Assembly: GCA_014529385.2 (NCBI GenBank)
Contig: CM043960.1
Location: forward strand, 76,469,910 to 76,533,909
DNA length: 64,000 nucleotides
DNA from: Adiantum capillus-veneris
Taxonomy: Eukaryota; Streptophyta; Polypodiopsida; Polypodiales; Pteridaceae
Direction of reading: 5' to 3'
Both the position numbers and the translations under genes were made by a program. Of this stretch, positions 10,187 through 19,597 are shown piece after piece. Numbering within the stretch: the first letter of the stretch is position 1; each line of letters starts with the position of its first letter. The notes below the pieces were generated by a model. It ran no database searches, was not told the origin of the DNA, and saw only the letters and a list, made by a program, of their open reading frames with translations.

Positions 10187-10205
10187 ATCCCCGGCAGCGG
10201 CGCCA
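10187..10205 (-). other. Primer-binding site, tRNA-Asp type, middle LTR
   Basis: The plus-strand bases atccccggcagcggcgcca match the 3' end of plant tRNA-Asp(GUC), including CCA, with one difference as I recall that tRNA. On the minus strand this is the complementary PBS, four bases from the LTR end. It sits beside the middle LTR, so it serves the left unit. Confidence 0.85.
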
Positions 10206-10209
10206 AAAA

Positions 10210-10460
10210 TGTGCGCTCCTTGCCGCACTGTCGAAGCAAGGGATTTGCCAATACACCGTATGCGAGCCACAAACGGCTCCAAACACACAACAAGCCTAAA
10301 CTAGCAAGCTCAAGAGAGCAAAGGGTGTGTCACTCACCGCTCTACGCTCGCCTTCGTGGTGGATTCCTCGCCGCGATGAAGAAGAAGCTGCAGTCGTGCC
10401 GCGCTCAACCGCTTCGCCGCCGTCGTGCCTTCGTAATGCTCGATCGCACACACACTCTCC

Positions 10461-10492
<32 letters not shown>

Positions 10493-10709
10493 AGGAGGTG
10501 AAGAAGAAGAAGATGGAGATGGAGCAAGAGCACTCTTCAATTGCACAAATGAGAGAATGAGTAAAAATTAGGTTTAGTTGGCTTTTATAGGAGCTCACCC
10601 CATTCACACTTGGGCGCCCATGCTTAACCAACTAATCCCTTGAATGTCCAAGTTAAAGTGCGCCTCTCGTCGTAGGTGATGGGGTGTCCGTGAGCCGTGA
10701 GGGTTAACA
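10210..10709 (-). repeat. LTR B (middle, recombinant LTR)
   Basis: 500 bp, TG...CA. In its left part it agrees with LTR C at all sites where A and C differ (for example gggatttgcc, ctccaaacac, cgcgatgaag, the ccgcgctcaacc block and microsatellite length). In its right part it shares the 77-bp deletion with LTR A. It is therefore a C-left/A-right hybrid, with the exchange between about 10490 and 10665. Confidence 0.93.
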
Positions 10710-10722
10710 TGTCCCCCTTCCT
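10710..10722 (-). other. Polypurine tract, second unit
   Basis: Minus-strand AGGAAGGGGGACA next to LTR B. It differs from the first unit by one G-to-A change (plus-strand position 10712 against 2473). Confidence 0.85.
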
Positions 10723-12266
10723 GATGTAGATTCCGTCCTCGGAAGCTATTGAGTTGAAGCTGGTTCGTCGAGGTGGAAGAGCATTTGAGATGAATGTCCT
10801 TAGCCTTCTTCAGTCACTGCAAAATCAAACAACATTGGCACAGTAATGGCATTCTCTTAAAAAGCATATGCAGTTTTAGGTAGACACATTGATTGGTAAA
10901 AGAATTTCAAACAATTTGTTAGCAATGAACATTAAATTGCAATGTAATCAAATGCATAAACAGATGTAAAGGTAGAAAATTAAACAAGTCTGGGGTTGCT
11001 AATTTGACGGTCGAAAAGCACTAGAGATCGAATATTAATACCATGGGTAAGCTTCTTAATTTTCTCTGGTCAATTAAGTTGTTTAATCGCGAGAGCCAAG
11101 TATTCATGTTCGAGGGCTGACTAGAGGCTATATCTAGAAAACTTTGTAGTTAAGCTACCATAAAAGGAATTTCTCATGAAATCATCGCCTGACTGATTAC
11201 TTTTTCTTTGACCCCCCAAAGTCTTTTCACATTGATTCAATTATGATGTGTGTGCTTATTTTGTATGCCTTGGGTTTTTTGCTTCTCAAGGAAAAGCGCC
11301 CACACTGGGAACCTCTAGGGCTCTAGTACCATAGGCGATACATGTGAGTGAAGTACCAATTCAAGCCAGGATTTCTCTTCCAGCTTAAAATTTTACATTG
11401 TGGCACTTTGATTTTTTGTTTGTTCATTTTCAACATTTTAATTTTGTAACTTTGGGGGGTCATATAACACTGTTACCCTCCCCAGGCTCATCACATTAGT
11501 AAACTCCCTTTATAATACTTAAGCTAAAGGTCAATAGGGTTAAGCCCACTAGAAAGCCCTAGTACATTTCATACAATGCTGCCTAAATCGGATTAAGAAC
11601 CTAAGTAACCATTGTTTATTAGGAAGGCATTCCCCATGGTATTAAGAGAAGATTTCTAATACCTAGCTTGGTCAAACTAGCTTAGTCGGACTGCTTGATT
11701 TTTACCCCTAAACAAGTGATTATGACAAAAGATTGCATTGAATTAAATGTTGGATACTAAGCCAATGCGCTGAATATTATGCTACCAATCACAATCAAAG
11801 CAGACAAACATGGATGCAACGAGAGAAAGGTTCCATGAAGGTCCAAATCCTATCAATAGCAACACGCTCCTGTACACACTTAGGAAACAAAAGGAATACC
11901 TCCAGGAGGCACATCAGTGGAAAAAGAGAACTTTGTTAATCACTCAACTCTAAAACAGAAACACTCCTATCGTACTAATCTTACCTACCCTCCATCACTC
12001 AAGTGATGAGGATCAAAGGTGTTTTATGGCATAGGTTTCTGTTTCACTGTACCAAATGTGACATGTGTAGGTATGAGTCAATGTTTTGACTTTAATGTGC
12101 ATACTCGTTTGCTAATTGCTCTTGCTCTTTATTTTTTGTTTTTTGTGAGTATAAAGCTTTATATGTACATTCCCTAAGATTGGAATTGAGAGGTCAGGGA
12201 AAAAGGTTGAGAGGGAAACAAATGAATGATGACTGTCAGCAAACACTCCCCCCTTCCTTGGGTAGA
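10723..12266 (-). other. Long 3' noncoding region, second unit
   Basis: Copy of 2484-4027 at an offset of 8239 bases. By eye I see essentially no differences. Confidence 0.8.
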
Positions 12267-15200
12267 TCATACCATTTGAAATGAGCTTGTCACCCTTTGA
12301 AACCAATTATTCCAGTTGGTAATAGGTGAGGATTTTTGCCAGTAGTTTTCTATTACCCTAGGTGCCTTGTCAAGCTGCAAGGGTGGTAAGGTACTCTCCC
12401 AAGATTGAACTTGAAGTGGTTCATCAGGTGATTCTTGAACACTGGGAGGTGTGGATTCTTTTGTAGCTTCATTGAGGTCCATTACTATAGATGGAGGCTG
12501 TGTAGAAGCTTTTACCTCTATGGATGTATTACATGAGGAGCTAGAATCTTCATGGGACTCCCCCCTTCCTGAGCTAGGTGGAACAAATCGTTCTTTCTTT
12601 GGTACCCAAACTAGCTCGAGAGCAGGTGTGTAGCATTCTGTGATTTTTTTCTTTCCACGATCATTGATTTGTTTTGGAGCTACGGGATTGGGCTCACTTG
12701 GGTCAGGTGATAGGTAAGAGCACAATCTACGTTTTGGCACCCAGATTTGATCATTTCCTTGATAGTAGCCTTGGGCTTCCAATAGTCGTTTAGGGATCCA
12801 TCGCAACATTTTCTTACTTTTCTTGGAGCGAGTGGTACGTTTCTTACAAGGCTTCTGTTTTTTAGCACTAGCTATGGTCACTAAAGAAGCTTTAGGGACC
12901 CACTTGTATGTTTTCTTCGTTACATTAGGATGAGTCTTGTCAGAAGCGATATGCATTGCTTGTAGCATATTTAAGGGTATAGGAATTTCATCCCCCTCAG
13001 GTGTTACCCAGGTCGTCCCCCTATTTCCCCAAGTGTCTATGGTTGATGCTAGGTGGACCCAATCCACATTGTCTGATTCCGTCATACCAGGTAGGATATC
13101 CATATAAGGAGAATCTTGGCCAATGTCTGTATCCTTCTTACAAGTATAACAATATTGTAGTGGGGCCGAGTGAACTGTGGTGGCAGAGCGATGATCAATA
13201 ATGGTTTTACTCCCTAAGGGGTGTACCTTACCAGTCACCAAATCCACTCTGAGAACAGAGTCTTGGAATTGCAAATAGACATGATTTTTAGACCAATCGT
13301 GAACCATTTGTGCTTCCCTCATGAATGGTCGTCCTAAAATCATTTCATATGACATAAGGTGTTTAGAGAAATCCATTACAATGAACGTATGTCGTACCTT
13401 GTGTCCTAGAACTTTGATCTTAAGATCCTTGAGCATCCCCATAGGTTTGGCTATGGTACCATTTGCCATCTTTACCACAATGTTAGTAACACTGAGGCGG
13501 GGTTTTCCCATGGATTCCCAACAATCTTTTGTAACGATGCTAACTCCCGCACCACCATCAAGAATTCCCTTTATAGTTAATCCCTTGGTAGTGATGGGTA
13601 GGGTCGCATTAGACTCGTCGCCTTCAAAATACTGCCCTAATTCGTTAATGGGTACCTCGATCACAGACTCGTGTCCATCTAAGTCAAGTGATTGCACATG
13701 ATTTTCCTCATCAATCATAATCGAGTCAGGCCTATTTGGTTGCGCAAACTGCGGTAATCCCGTTTGTAGCTCTCCGTTAAGGAATGCTCGAAGTGCAAGG
13801 AATAACTCAGGATCTCCATACAGCTTTGCTATGATCGTGGTTCGGACCTTAGAAGACATGAAGTCCACTAGTTTGGCAACATTCATTGGCGTTTTGCAGG
13901 GTGTAGGTCCTTGACTAGGAACTGGTGAGGATGGAATCTCATATTCCTCAATGGGATCAGGTATTCCTTCGTTAAACATCCTTTCCGACAAGAAGGGTGT
14001 ATGCTCACTTTCTGATGTCCTGTCCTCACTCCCTTCTTGGATGATACTAGATATGGATAACGGTCTATGGTTCATGTGGGGTGGATGAACTTGTGTGGGA
14101 AACACTGTGTCATGAATTTTGACCTGCATGGGTTCTGGTTCTAGTTTCCTTTGAGTCTCCTCCACTAAACCTCTTAGATGTTTCACCTGCTTAATCTCGT
14201 CTACTGGGTTTGGGTACGTCCCAATCTTCTTTTTACGATTCTTCCCTTTTTGCCCCTGCGGTTTATCTTGGGGGTCTTGGATTGGATTTGGAAACACTTG
14301 TGGTGTTTTCAGAGGCTCTTTATGGTTTTCTCTTATTCGGTTTTCATTTGGTTCCATGTTACGGTTTTCTTTGTCGGTCTTTCCCTTTGTGGTATTGGTT
14401 CTAGTCTCCATTGTCTCGACTGAATCTGAATCATCCTCGAGGTCATTCATATACACAGGGTCATCTCCTGTTCCTATGTTTGTTTTGGAACTTGGCTTTG
14501 AATTTTCCGTATTCTGCGACTTCTTCCTTCGTGTCTTGTTTTTCTTTGCTTGGATAATTGACGCGGTATCTCTCTCTTCGAGGATATGTCCTGGCCCTTG
14601 AAGCATGGACCGTGTAATCGCATAAGCGGGTGCGACGGGTGGTATTGGTGATGTCACAGTAGCAATTTCGACCAAATTCAGGGGTGTGATTTTAGGCGCA
14701 TTTGGGTTATAGGGGCATTGGGCAATCAAGTGATCTATGCCACAACGATTACATGTGAGTATTGGCATTGCAGACGTGCTCCCTTGATTCACTTGCATCT
14801 GTGCAGCATTCTTTTGCAGCCTAATAGGGCACTCCGCTACTCGATGTGGTCCACCACACTCGTAGCATTGAAGAGGTGGCCTCCTAGCCTGGGTGTTGAT
14901 ATTTTGACCTCTGGATGCGAGAGCAGCAGCTTGATAAACCGGCTTGACTTGTCCCCAACAATCTTCCATGTAGTATATAGGACACTCTTCCAATGTATCA
15001 AGTCCGTAGGCAATACTAGTGTCTATTTCCTCCTCACAGCCATCTGGATAAGCATTTGATGGCTCGCAACCCACTTGGTTCATAGGGGCGACTCTTGGAT
15101 GCGGGGGCTGCGGTCCTAACACAGGAGGTGGTAACGGTGTAGCTTGTACAACATTTTGAGATCTAGGGACCATGTGTTGCGGTAGTTGCTCAACAGGTGG

Positions 15201-16688
15201 AGTAGGCATCAATACAGGAGCTCGAGGCGCATCCGTCCAGGCTACAGGTGGTCTATTTGCCATCATACGTTTGATCATTAAACAATCCTTAGCTTGGTGA
15301 CCATACCTACCACATGCGTTGCAAGTTCCATTAAATTTTACTCTAAACGTAGGGCACTCACTAGTACTATGTGGACCTAAGCAAATGGAACACCATTGTT
15401 GCTCCCTTCTTGGATACATGTGACTATTTTGAGGGGGTCGATTATCCTTAAGAGACTCTTGGATTGCCTTGGTGAGGTCTGTCAAGAATGTCTCAAATAC
15501 CTTTGGCTCATTGGCAATGGGCTTTGCAGTCATGGGTTCATACTCAATGGCTTGTGAGCTAGTGGATCTCGTGTCAGTAGACACCCTCATGCCTGCTATC
15601 ATCAAGTTGTCCTCTAATTGGATTGCATTGGCAGTGACATCTTCCCAGGTTGTGATACCTCTAATCACTAGTCCATTATAGATTCCTTCATTCCTCAACC
15701 CTCGAATGAATCGATCAAGCAGTTGGTTATTGTTGAAGCGCTCATTTACAGGGCAACGAGAGTTTAAGTGCTTTAGACGACTAATGAAGTCCCTTACTGA
15801 CTCTCCTTCCTTACGTTCGGCCTTTTGTAGCTGAGATGCTACACCCCAAAGCACACCTTCTCGTATGTACTCCTTTAGAAACAACCTTCGAAGGGTAGGG
15901 TAGATTGTTTTCTCGTCCACCCTTAGGGTCCTATACCAATCTCCAGCCTTCCCAGTTAATGTCAAGCTTAAGGCATTGCACTTATGTAGTTCGTTGCGTT
16001 CCCCTAAGGAATCACATACTTGTTCAAACACTTCAATGTGTTTTCTAGCATCTTCGTCCCCATTGAATTTTTGCGTGAGTTTGGCAATTTGTACTGCCTT
16101 ACTTCTAGGCTCTCTATCAGATGCATGACGCATATTTTCCGCAATAGATCGACCTATGGTTTGAGCAAACGCTGCCAAGTCACCTATGTGAGGAGGTAGG
16201 GCCGGTGGAGGTACTCTTGGAATCATATGTGGGAGAGGAACGGGTACCGGTCTTGGCATATGTGTGGATGATGCAGGATATGGAACATAACCGGGCATAG
16301 GTCCACTCGGATAAGGGCTAGGGAGCGGCACTCGAGGAGCATAAGCAAGTGGTACAATTGGAGGTGTGGGGGCCATGTGTGCATAAGGGGCTAGAGGCAC
16401 ATATGGTCGAGGCCCCATATTAGGTACTACGACACTAGGTAGTGGCACTGCGCTAACCGTAGATGTCATCGGTACATTCTCTGTCAGGCTTATCCCTGGA
16501 GTGAGCACTGTGTTTTCCTTAATAGAGGGTTGAGCCAAGTTAGGGAAGCTAAAGTTTTCGCTCGGAGGCTCAGATTGCATAGAGACCCCAGGTGAAATGA
16601 CGTAAGATGGGTCCATGGGACTCATTAGAGGAGTCTCCATTTGTGATAGAGTAGGCTGTTGAGCCTTGCTCGTATCCAGAAATCTCAT
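12267..16688 (-). CDS. Gag-protease polyprotein of a pol-less gypsy element, copy 2
   Basis: Same 1473-codon ORF as at 4028-8449; the two translations appear identical. Domains run in the same order: proline-rich N-terminus, Retrotrans_gag capsid, four Cys/His clusters, charged linker, retropepsin-like domain (DGGAG), then the W-[VI]-P-K tail. The two nucleotide differences I noticed (15119 against 6880, and 16143 against 7904) are synonymous transitions. This unit is nearest the 5' LTR C, so a transcript starting there would encode this copy first. The missing RT, RNase H and integrase mean it can at most provide structural and processing functions. A polyprotein kept intact without pol suggests recent origin or selection for particle functions in trans; the second is inference. 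Confidence 0.92.
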   Translation of the reverse strand: MRFLDTSKAQQPTLSQMETPLMSPMDPSYVISPGVSMQSEPPSENFSFPNLAQPSIKENTVLTPGISLTENVPMTSTVSAVPLPSVVVPNMGPRPYVPLAPYAHMAPTPPIVPLAYAPRVPLPSPYPSGPMPGYVPYPASSTHMPRPVPVPLPHMIPRVPPPALPPHIGDLAAFAQTIGRSIAENMRHASDREPRSKAVQIAKLTQKFNGDEDARKHIEVFEQVCDSLGERNELHKCNALSLTLTGKAGDWYRTLRVDEKTIYPTLRRLFLKEYIREGVLWGVASQLQKAERKEGESVRDFISRLKHLNSRCPVNERFNNNQLLDRFIRGLRNEGIYNGLVIRGITTWEDVTANAIQLEDNLMIAGMRVSTDTRSTSSQAIEYEPMTAKPIANEPKVFETFLTDLTKAIQESLKDNRPPQNSHMYPRREQQWCSICLGPHSTSECPTFRVKFNGTCNACGRYGHQAKDCLMIKRMMANRPPVAWTDAPRAPVLMPTPPVEQLPQHMVPRSQNVVQATPLPPPVLGPQPPHPRVAPMNQVGCEPSNAYPDGCEEEIDTSIAYGLDTLEECPIYYMEDCWGQVKPVYQAAALASRGQNINTQARRPPLQCYECGGPHRVAECPIRLQKNAAQMQVNQGSTSAMPILTCNRCGIDHLIAQCPYNPNAPKITPLNLVEIATVTSPIPPVAPAYAITRSMLQGPGHILEERDTASIIQAKKNKTRRKKSQNTENSKPSSKTNIGTGDDPVYMNDLEDDSDSVETMETRTNTTKGKTDKENRNMEPNENRIRENHKEPLKTPQVFPNPIQDPQDKPQGQKGKNRKKKIGTYPNPVDEIKQVKHLRGLVEETQRKLEPEPMQVKIHDTVFPTQVHPPHMNHRPLSISSIIQEGSEDRTSESEHTPFLSERMFNEGIPDPIEEYEIPSSPVPSQGPTPCKTPMNVAKLVDFMSSKVRTTIIAKLYGDPELFLALRAFLNGELQTGLPQFAQPNRPDSIMIDEENHVQSLDLDGHESVIEVPINELGQYFEGDESNATLPITTKGLTIKGILDGGAGVSIVTKDCWESMGKPRLSVTNIVVKMANGTIAKPMGMLKDLKIKVLGHKVRHTFIVMDFSKHLMSYEMILGRPFMREAQMVHDWSKNHVYLQFQDSVLRVDLVTGKVHPLGSKTIIDHRSATTVHSAPLQYCYTCKKDTDIGQDSPYMDILPGMTESDNVDWVHLASTIDTWGNRGTTWVTPEGDEIPIPLNMLQAMHIASDKTHPNVTKKTYKWVPKASLVTIASAKKQKPCKKRTTRSKKSKKMLRWIPKRLLEAQGYYQGNDQIWVPKRRLCSYLSPDPSEPNPVAPKQINDRGKKKITECYTPALELVWVPKKERFVPPSSGRGESHEDSSSSCNTSIEVKASTQPPSIVMDLNEATKESTPPSVQESPDEPLQVQSWESTLPPLQLDKAPRVIENYWQKSSPITNWNNWFQRVTSSFQMV

Positions 16689-16715
16689 GGGGCCAGTTGA
16701 GAGTATATTTACCCC

Positions 16716-17447
16716 TCAGTTTTGCCTTTCTGATTGAATAATGCCATGGATAACATTACAGATCATTTTCTGTTGATCTTCGATGCTCGTGGCACTAGAG
16801 GTGGATTGTACAATCTCTATCCATCCTACATGGTAGGCGTGGCCAGAGTGTAGATCCGTCAACACCTCAGTGTGGAGGTCGTATGTCCAATGATCATTAA
16901 TGAACAATCCTTCTAAAGTCGACGTGTTAACGGTTTCTTGTGAGGTAGAAGCAATGTTGCTCCCCATGGTTTTACTTGTCACCAACGGTACTCTAGAGGG
17001 AACTTCTGAAGGAGGCAGCTCAACAGGGCCTTCTTGGTAAGAAGTTGGCAGGATATCCACATGGACACTCTTTGGGGGTGTGGGGTCTACGTGCGATGTG
17101 AAAGGAGAGTCCACTTCCCCACCCCCGTCGTGTGCTTCATTTGCATCAGGTTCCGAGCGAGTAGCTCTACCTAATGTTTCCATGAAACGGCTAAACATAC
17201 TAGTACTAGGCTGTGGAGCTTCGGGAGGTGCATGGCCTTCTCTCTCAGTGTTTTGGTTAGGGTATGCTTCCATGATTTCTGAGTCGGAGGAGGAATCACT
17301 AGCGGCTATTTTAGGGTCTTGGGTGGTGCTACCTTGTGTCCCCGCTGAGGGTCTAGAGCTTATCGTGGATGGGTAATGGGTGTCCGTATGAACAGAGGCA
17401 CCCTCAATATGTTCGTGTTCTAGCACTCGCCCAGAGCGTAAGTGCAT
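16716..17447 (-). CDS. N-terminal gag region ORF upstream of a shared TGA, copy 2
   Basis: 243 codons, same translation as 8477-9208, starting MHLRSGRVLEHEH and ending IIQSERQN before TGA. It lies in the frame of the 1473-codon ORF. The segment QSTSSATSIEDQQKM aligns with QSTSGATSIDEQQQK of the right-hand element, which confirms homology of the N-terminal part. No known fold is recognisable; composition is acidic and Ser/Thr-rich with likely disorder. Confidence 0.75.
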   Translation of the reverse strand: MHLRSGRVLEHEHIEGASVHTDTHYPSTISSRPSAGTQGSTTQDPKIAASDSSSDSEIMEAYPNQNTEREGHAPPEAPQPSTSMFSRFMETLGRATRSEPDANEAHDGGGEVDSPFTSHVDPTPPKSVHVDILPTSYQEGPVELPPSEVPSRVPLVTSKTMGSNIASTSQETVNTSTLEGLFINDHWTYDLHTEVLTDLHSGHAYHVGWIEIVQSTSSATSIEDQQKMICNVIHGIIQSERQN

Positions 17448-18425
17448 GTGCTTCTGATACCCTAAGGTGTCAAAAAGCTGCTCTAGGAGGCCTTGTGACT
17501 AGTTTTTAGCGTGTTTTTTGTTTGTTTTTTTGCTAGATTTTTTAGAGCGTGTCGTGGAATGGGCCGTGTGATAGCTCGAAACGAGCGTATCGGTCAGAGG
17601 GTCGTGCCGTGCTTTACAGCCCTCCGTTTGGTCACTCTATGCCCTCGGAATCCCTAAAACTGTCAATTTCCAGTAGGGAACTAGGCCCAAACTAGAAAGT
17701 CTAAGGGTGCAAGTGGGAAGAGAAAGGAGGAGAGTGGAGGACTTTTCCCACATGCTCTCATTCTCTCTTGAGGGAGTAGGGTATATATATAAGAGTGAGT
17801 CTAATATATATCATAAGATTGAGGACTGAGGCCTGGGCCTGGGCCTGGGCTTGGGCTTGGGCTTGGGCTTGGGAAAATGATCTCGATCTATCTTTTATAC
17901 AAACCAACCCGTCCGTTTTAAAAGTCACGTTTTTTTATTTTCGAAAAATTTCGCCGCCCGCTCACTCGCGTTTTTAATTTTCGTTTTTTTTTTTTTTGGA
18001 AATTTTTTTTTCTGTTTTTTTTGGAGAAAAAATAAAAAAATTTTAAATTATTTTTTTCCTTTTTGGTGCAGAAAATACAGAAATTGAAAACGCAGAAATT
18101 GAAAATGCAAAAATGCAGAAAATTGAAAAACGCAGAAATGCAGAAATTGCAGAAAATTGTAGAAATTGCAGAAAAAACGCAGAAATGCAGAAATTGCAAA
18201 AAATTGAAAAAACGCAGAAATGCAGAAAATTGCAGAAATTGAAAACGCCGAACTTGAAATTGCAGAAATTGAAAAAACGCAGACAATAGCAGAAATTGAA
18301 ACTTGACAGCAAATACAGAAAACGCAAAAAACAGAAATCTCCACACACTCCTTCCCTGCCTTTCCTATGATAGAAATTGCACCACAAGGAAGCGTAAAGT
18401 GCTAACCGAGCTTAGTGTAGGGCAT
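17448..18425 (-). other. Gypsy leader, second unit
   Basis: Copy of the first-unit leader, with the hexamer array at 17829-17873 and the cagaaattg tract at about 18069-18329. There is no supported gene. Confidence 0.75.
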
Positions 18426-18444
18426 ATCCCCGGCAGCGGCGCCA
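18426..18444 (-). other. Primer-binding site, tRNA-Asp type, 5' LTR
   Basis: Plus-strand atccccggcagcggcgcca, four bases from LTR C. It is complementary on the minus strand to the primer tRNA and identical to the site at 10187-10205. Confidence 0.87.
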
Positions 18445-18448
18445 AAAA

Positions 18449-18699
18449 TGTGCGCTCCTTGCCGCACTGTCGAAGCAAGGGATTTGCCAATACACCGTAT
18501 GCGAGCCACAAACGGCTCCAAACACACAACAAGCCTAAACTAGCAAGCTCAAGAGAGCAAAGGGTGTGTCACTCACCGCTCTACGCTCGCCTTCGTGGTG
18601 GATTCCTCGCCGCGATGAAGAAGAAGCTGCAGTCGTGCCGCGCTCAACCGCTTCGCCGCCGTCGTGCCTTCGTAATGCTCGATCGCACACACACTCTCC

Positions 18700-18731
<32 letters not shown>

Positions 18732-19025
18732 AGGAGGTGAAGAAGAAGAAGATGGAGATGGAGCAAGAGCACTCTTCAATTGCACAAATGAGAGAATGAG
18801 TAAAAATTAGGTTTAGTTGGCTTTTATAGGAGCTCACCCCATTCACACTTGGGCGCCCATGCTTAACCAACTAATCCCTTGAATGTCCAAGTTAAAGTGC
18901 GCCTCTCATCAACGATCACTCTACCTTTCCCTATTGGTCCGACAAGCCCGGTACCTGACTCTACCGAATACATAATACACGTCCGTCGTAGGTGATGGGG
19001 TGTCCGTGAGCCGTGAGGGTTAACA
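18449..19025 (-). repeat. LTR C (5' LTR of the gypsy complex)
   Basis: 577 bp, TG...CA. It retains the 77-bp segment (18908-18984) missing from A and B. The right-hand element's LTR (51388-52064) has homologous sequence there, so C is the ancestral form and A/B carry a deletion. Confidence 0.92.
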
Positions 19026-19030
19026 TGCAC
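19026..19030. repeat. Right target-site duplication tgcac
   Basis: Identical to 1968-1972. A flanking paralogue at 19204-19214 reads ctgcaccacac uninterrupted, which resembles the unoccupied site. Confidence 0.92.
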
Positions 19031-19479
19031 CACACGAGTGAGAATCTAAGTATGTCCTAAAACTCTTCTCTGCAGTGAACCAAGTGTCTAAACAACATGA
19101 GAAAAATGACCAATTTCTACCCACGTTTGGAGTGAACCGGATGGCTACACACCACGAAGTGGCCTATAACCTGCAAGCCAACTCTGTAGTGAGAGAAAAA
19201 CAACTGCACCACACGAGTCTGGCACAACACAAACACAAGTAAAAAAAAAGTAACTTCAAAATTATACCTCAATCTTTAGTTGTCTACTGCTCCTCCTGCA
19301 ATCATTGGTTTTGATCGAAATTGACGACGAGGCTTATATAAATATTTTTTTGATTGAAAGATCTTTCGATCAAAAAATCTTTCAATCTAAAAGGAATAAA
19401 ACGGCTATTCGATGATTATACGAGATTTTGGCATATAATGACATTTTATATGTATTTTTTTTGTACGAGCGTATAAATG
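19031..19479. other. Spacer between gypsy complex and gypsy relic
   Basis: No gene. It contains a perfect 11-bp inverted repeat (gattgaaagat / atctttcaatc, 19352-19387) and a TATA-like gcttatataaat at about 19332. The hairpin could form in RNA or DNA, but there is no terminator-type context in a plant. Confidence 0.5.
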
Positions 19480-19597
19480 CAACGGAGGGCCCAATGCCTA
19501 CAACGGTACCTACAAGTGTGTTTCAATCATATGCACCTATGGACCCTCGTGTTCATGTAGCTCCTACCCCTCCCATTGTTTCACCAACTTATACTCT

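Larger units (their letters stand above)
1973..19025 (-). mobile_element. Tandem Ty3/gypsy complex: LTR-internal-LTR-internal-LTR, pol-less
   Basis: Three LTRs (1973-2470, 10210-10709, 18449-19025) alternate with two almost identical internal regions. The coding strand is minus, so the 5' LTR is the right one. The period is 8239 bases. Each internal region has a tRNA-Asp-type primer-binding site, an AT-rich leader, an upstream ORF, a 1473-codon gag-protease ORF, a 1.5-kb noncoding 3' region and a polypurine tract. No RT, RNase H or integrase motif is present, so transposition would need enzymes supplied in trans. One TSD (tgcac) flanks the whole array and there is none at the middle LTR. This argues for one insertion followed by unequal recombination between LTRs rather than two insertions. 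Confidence 0.93.

Noticed and set aside
10210-10709. Two separate gypsy insertions sharing a boundary LTR
   Set aside because: No target duplication at the middle LTR, and the middle LTR is a hybrid of the outer ones.
18426-18444. tRNA gene
   Set aside because: Only the 3' 19 bases match tRNA-Asp and it lies at the PBS position of an LTR element; no cloverleaf. The same holds for the tRNA-Met matches at 29094, 44656, 37552 and 49419.
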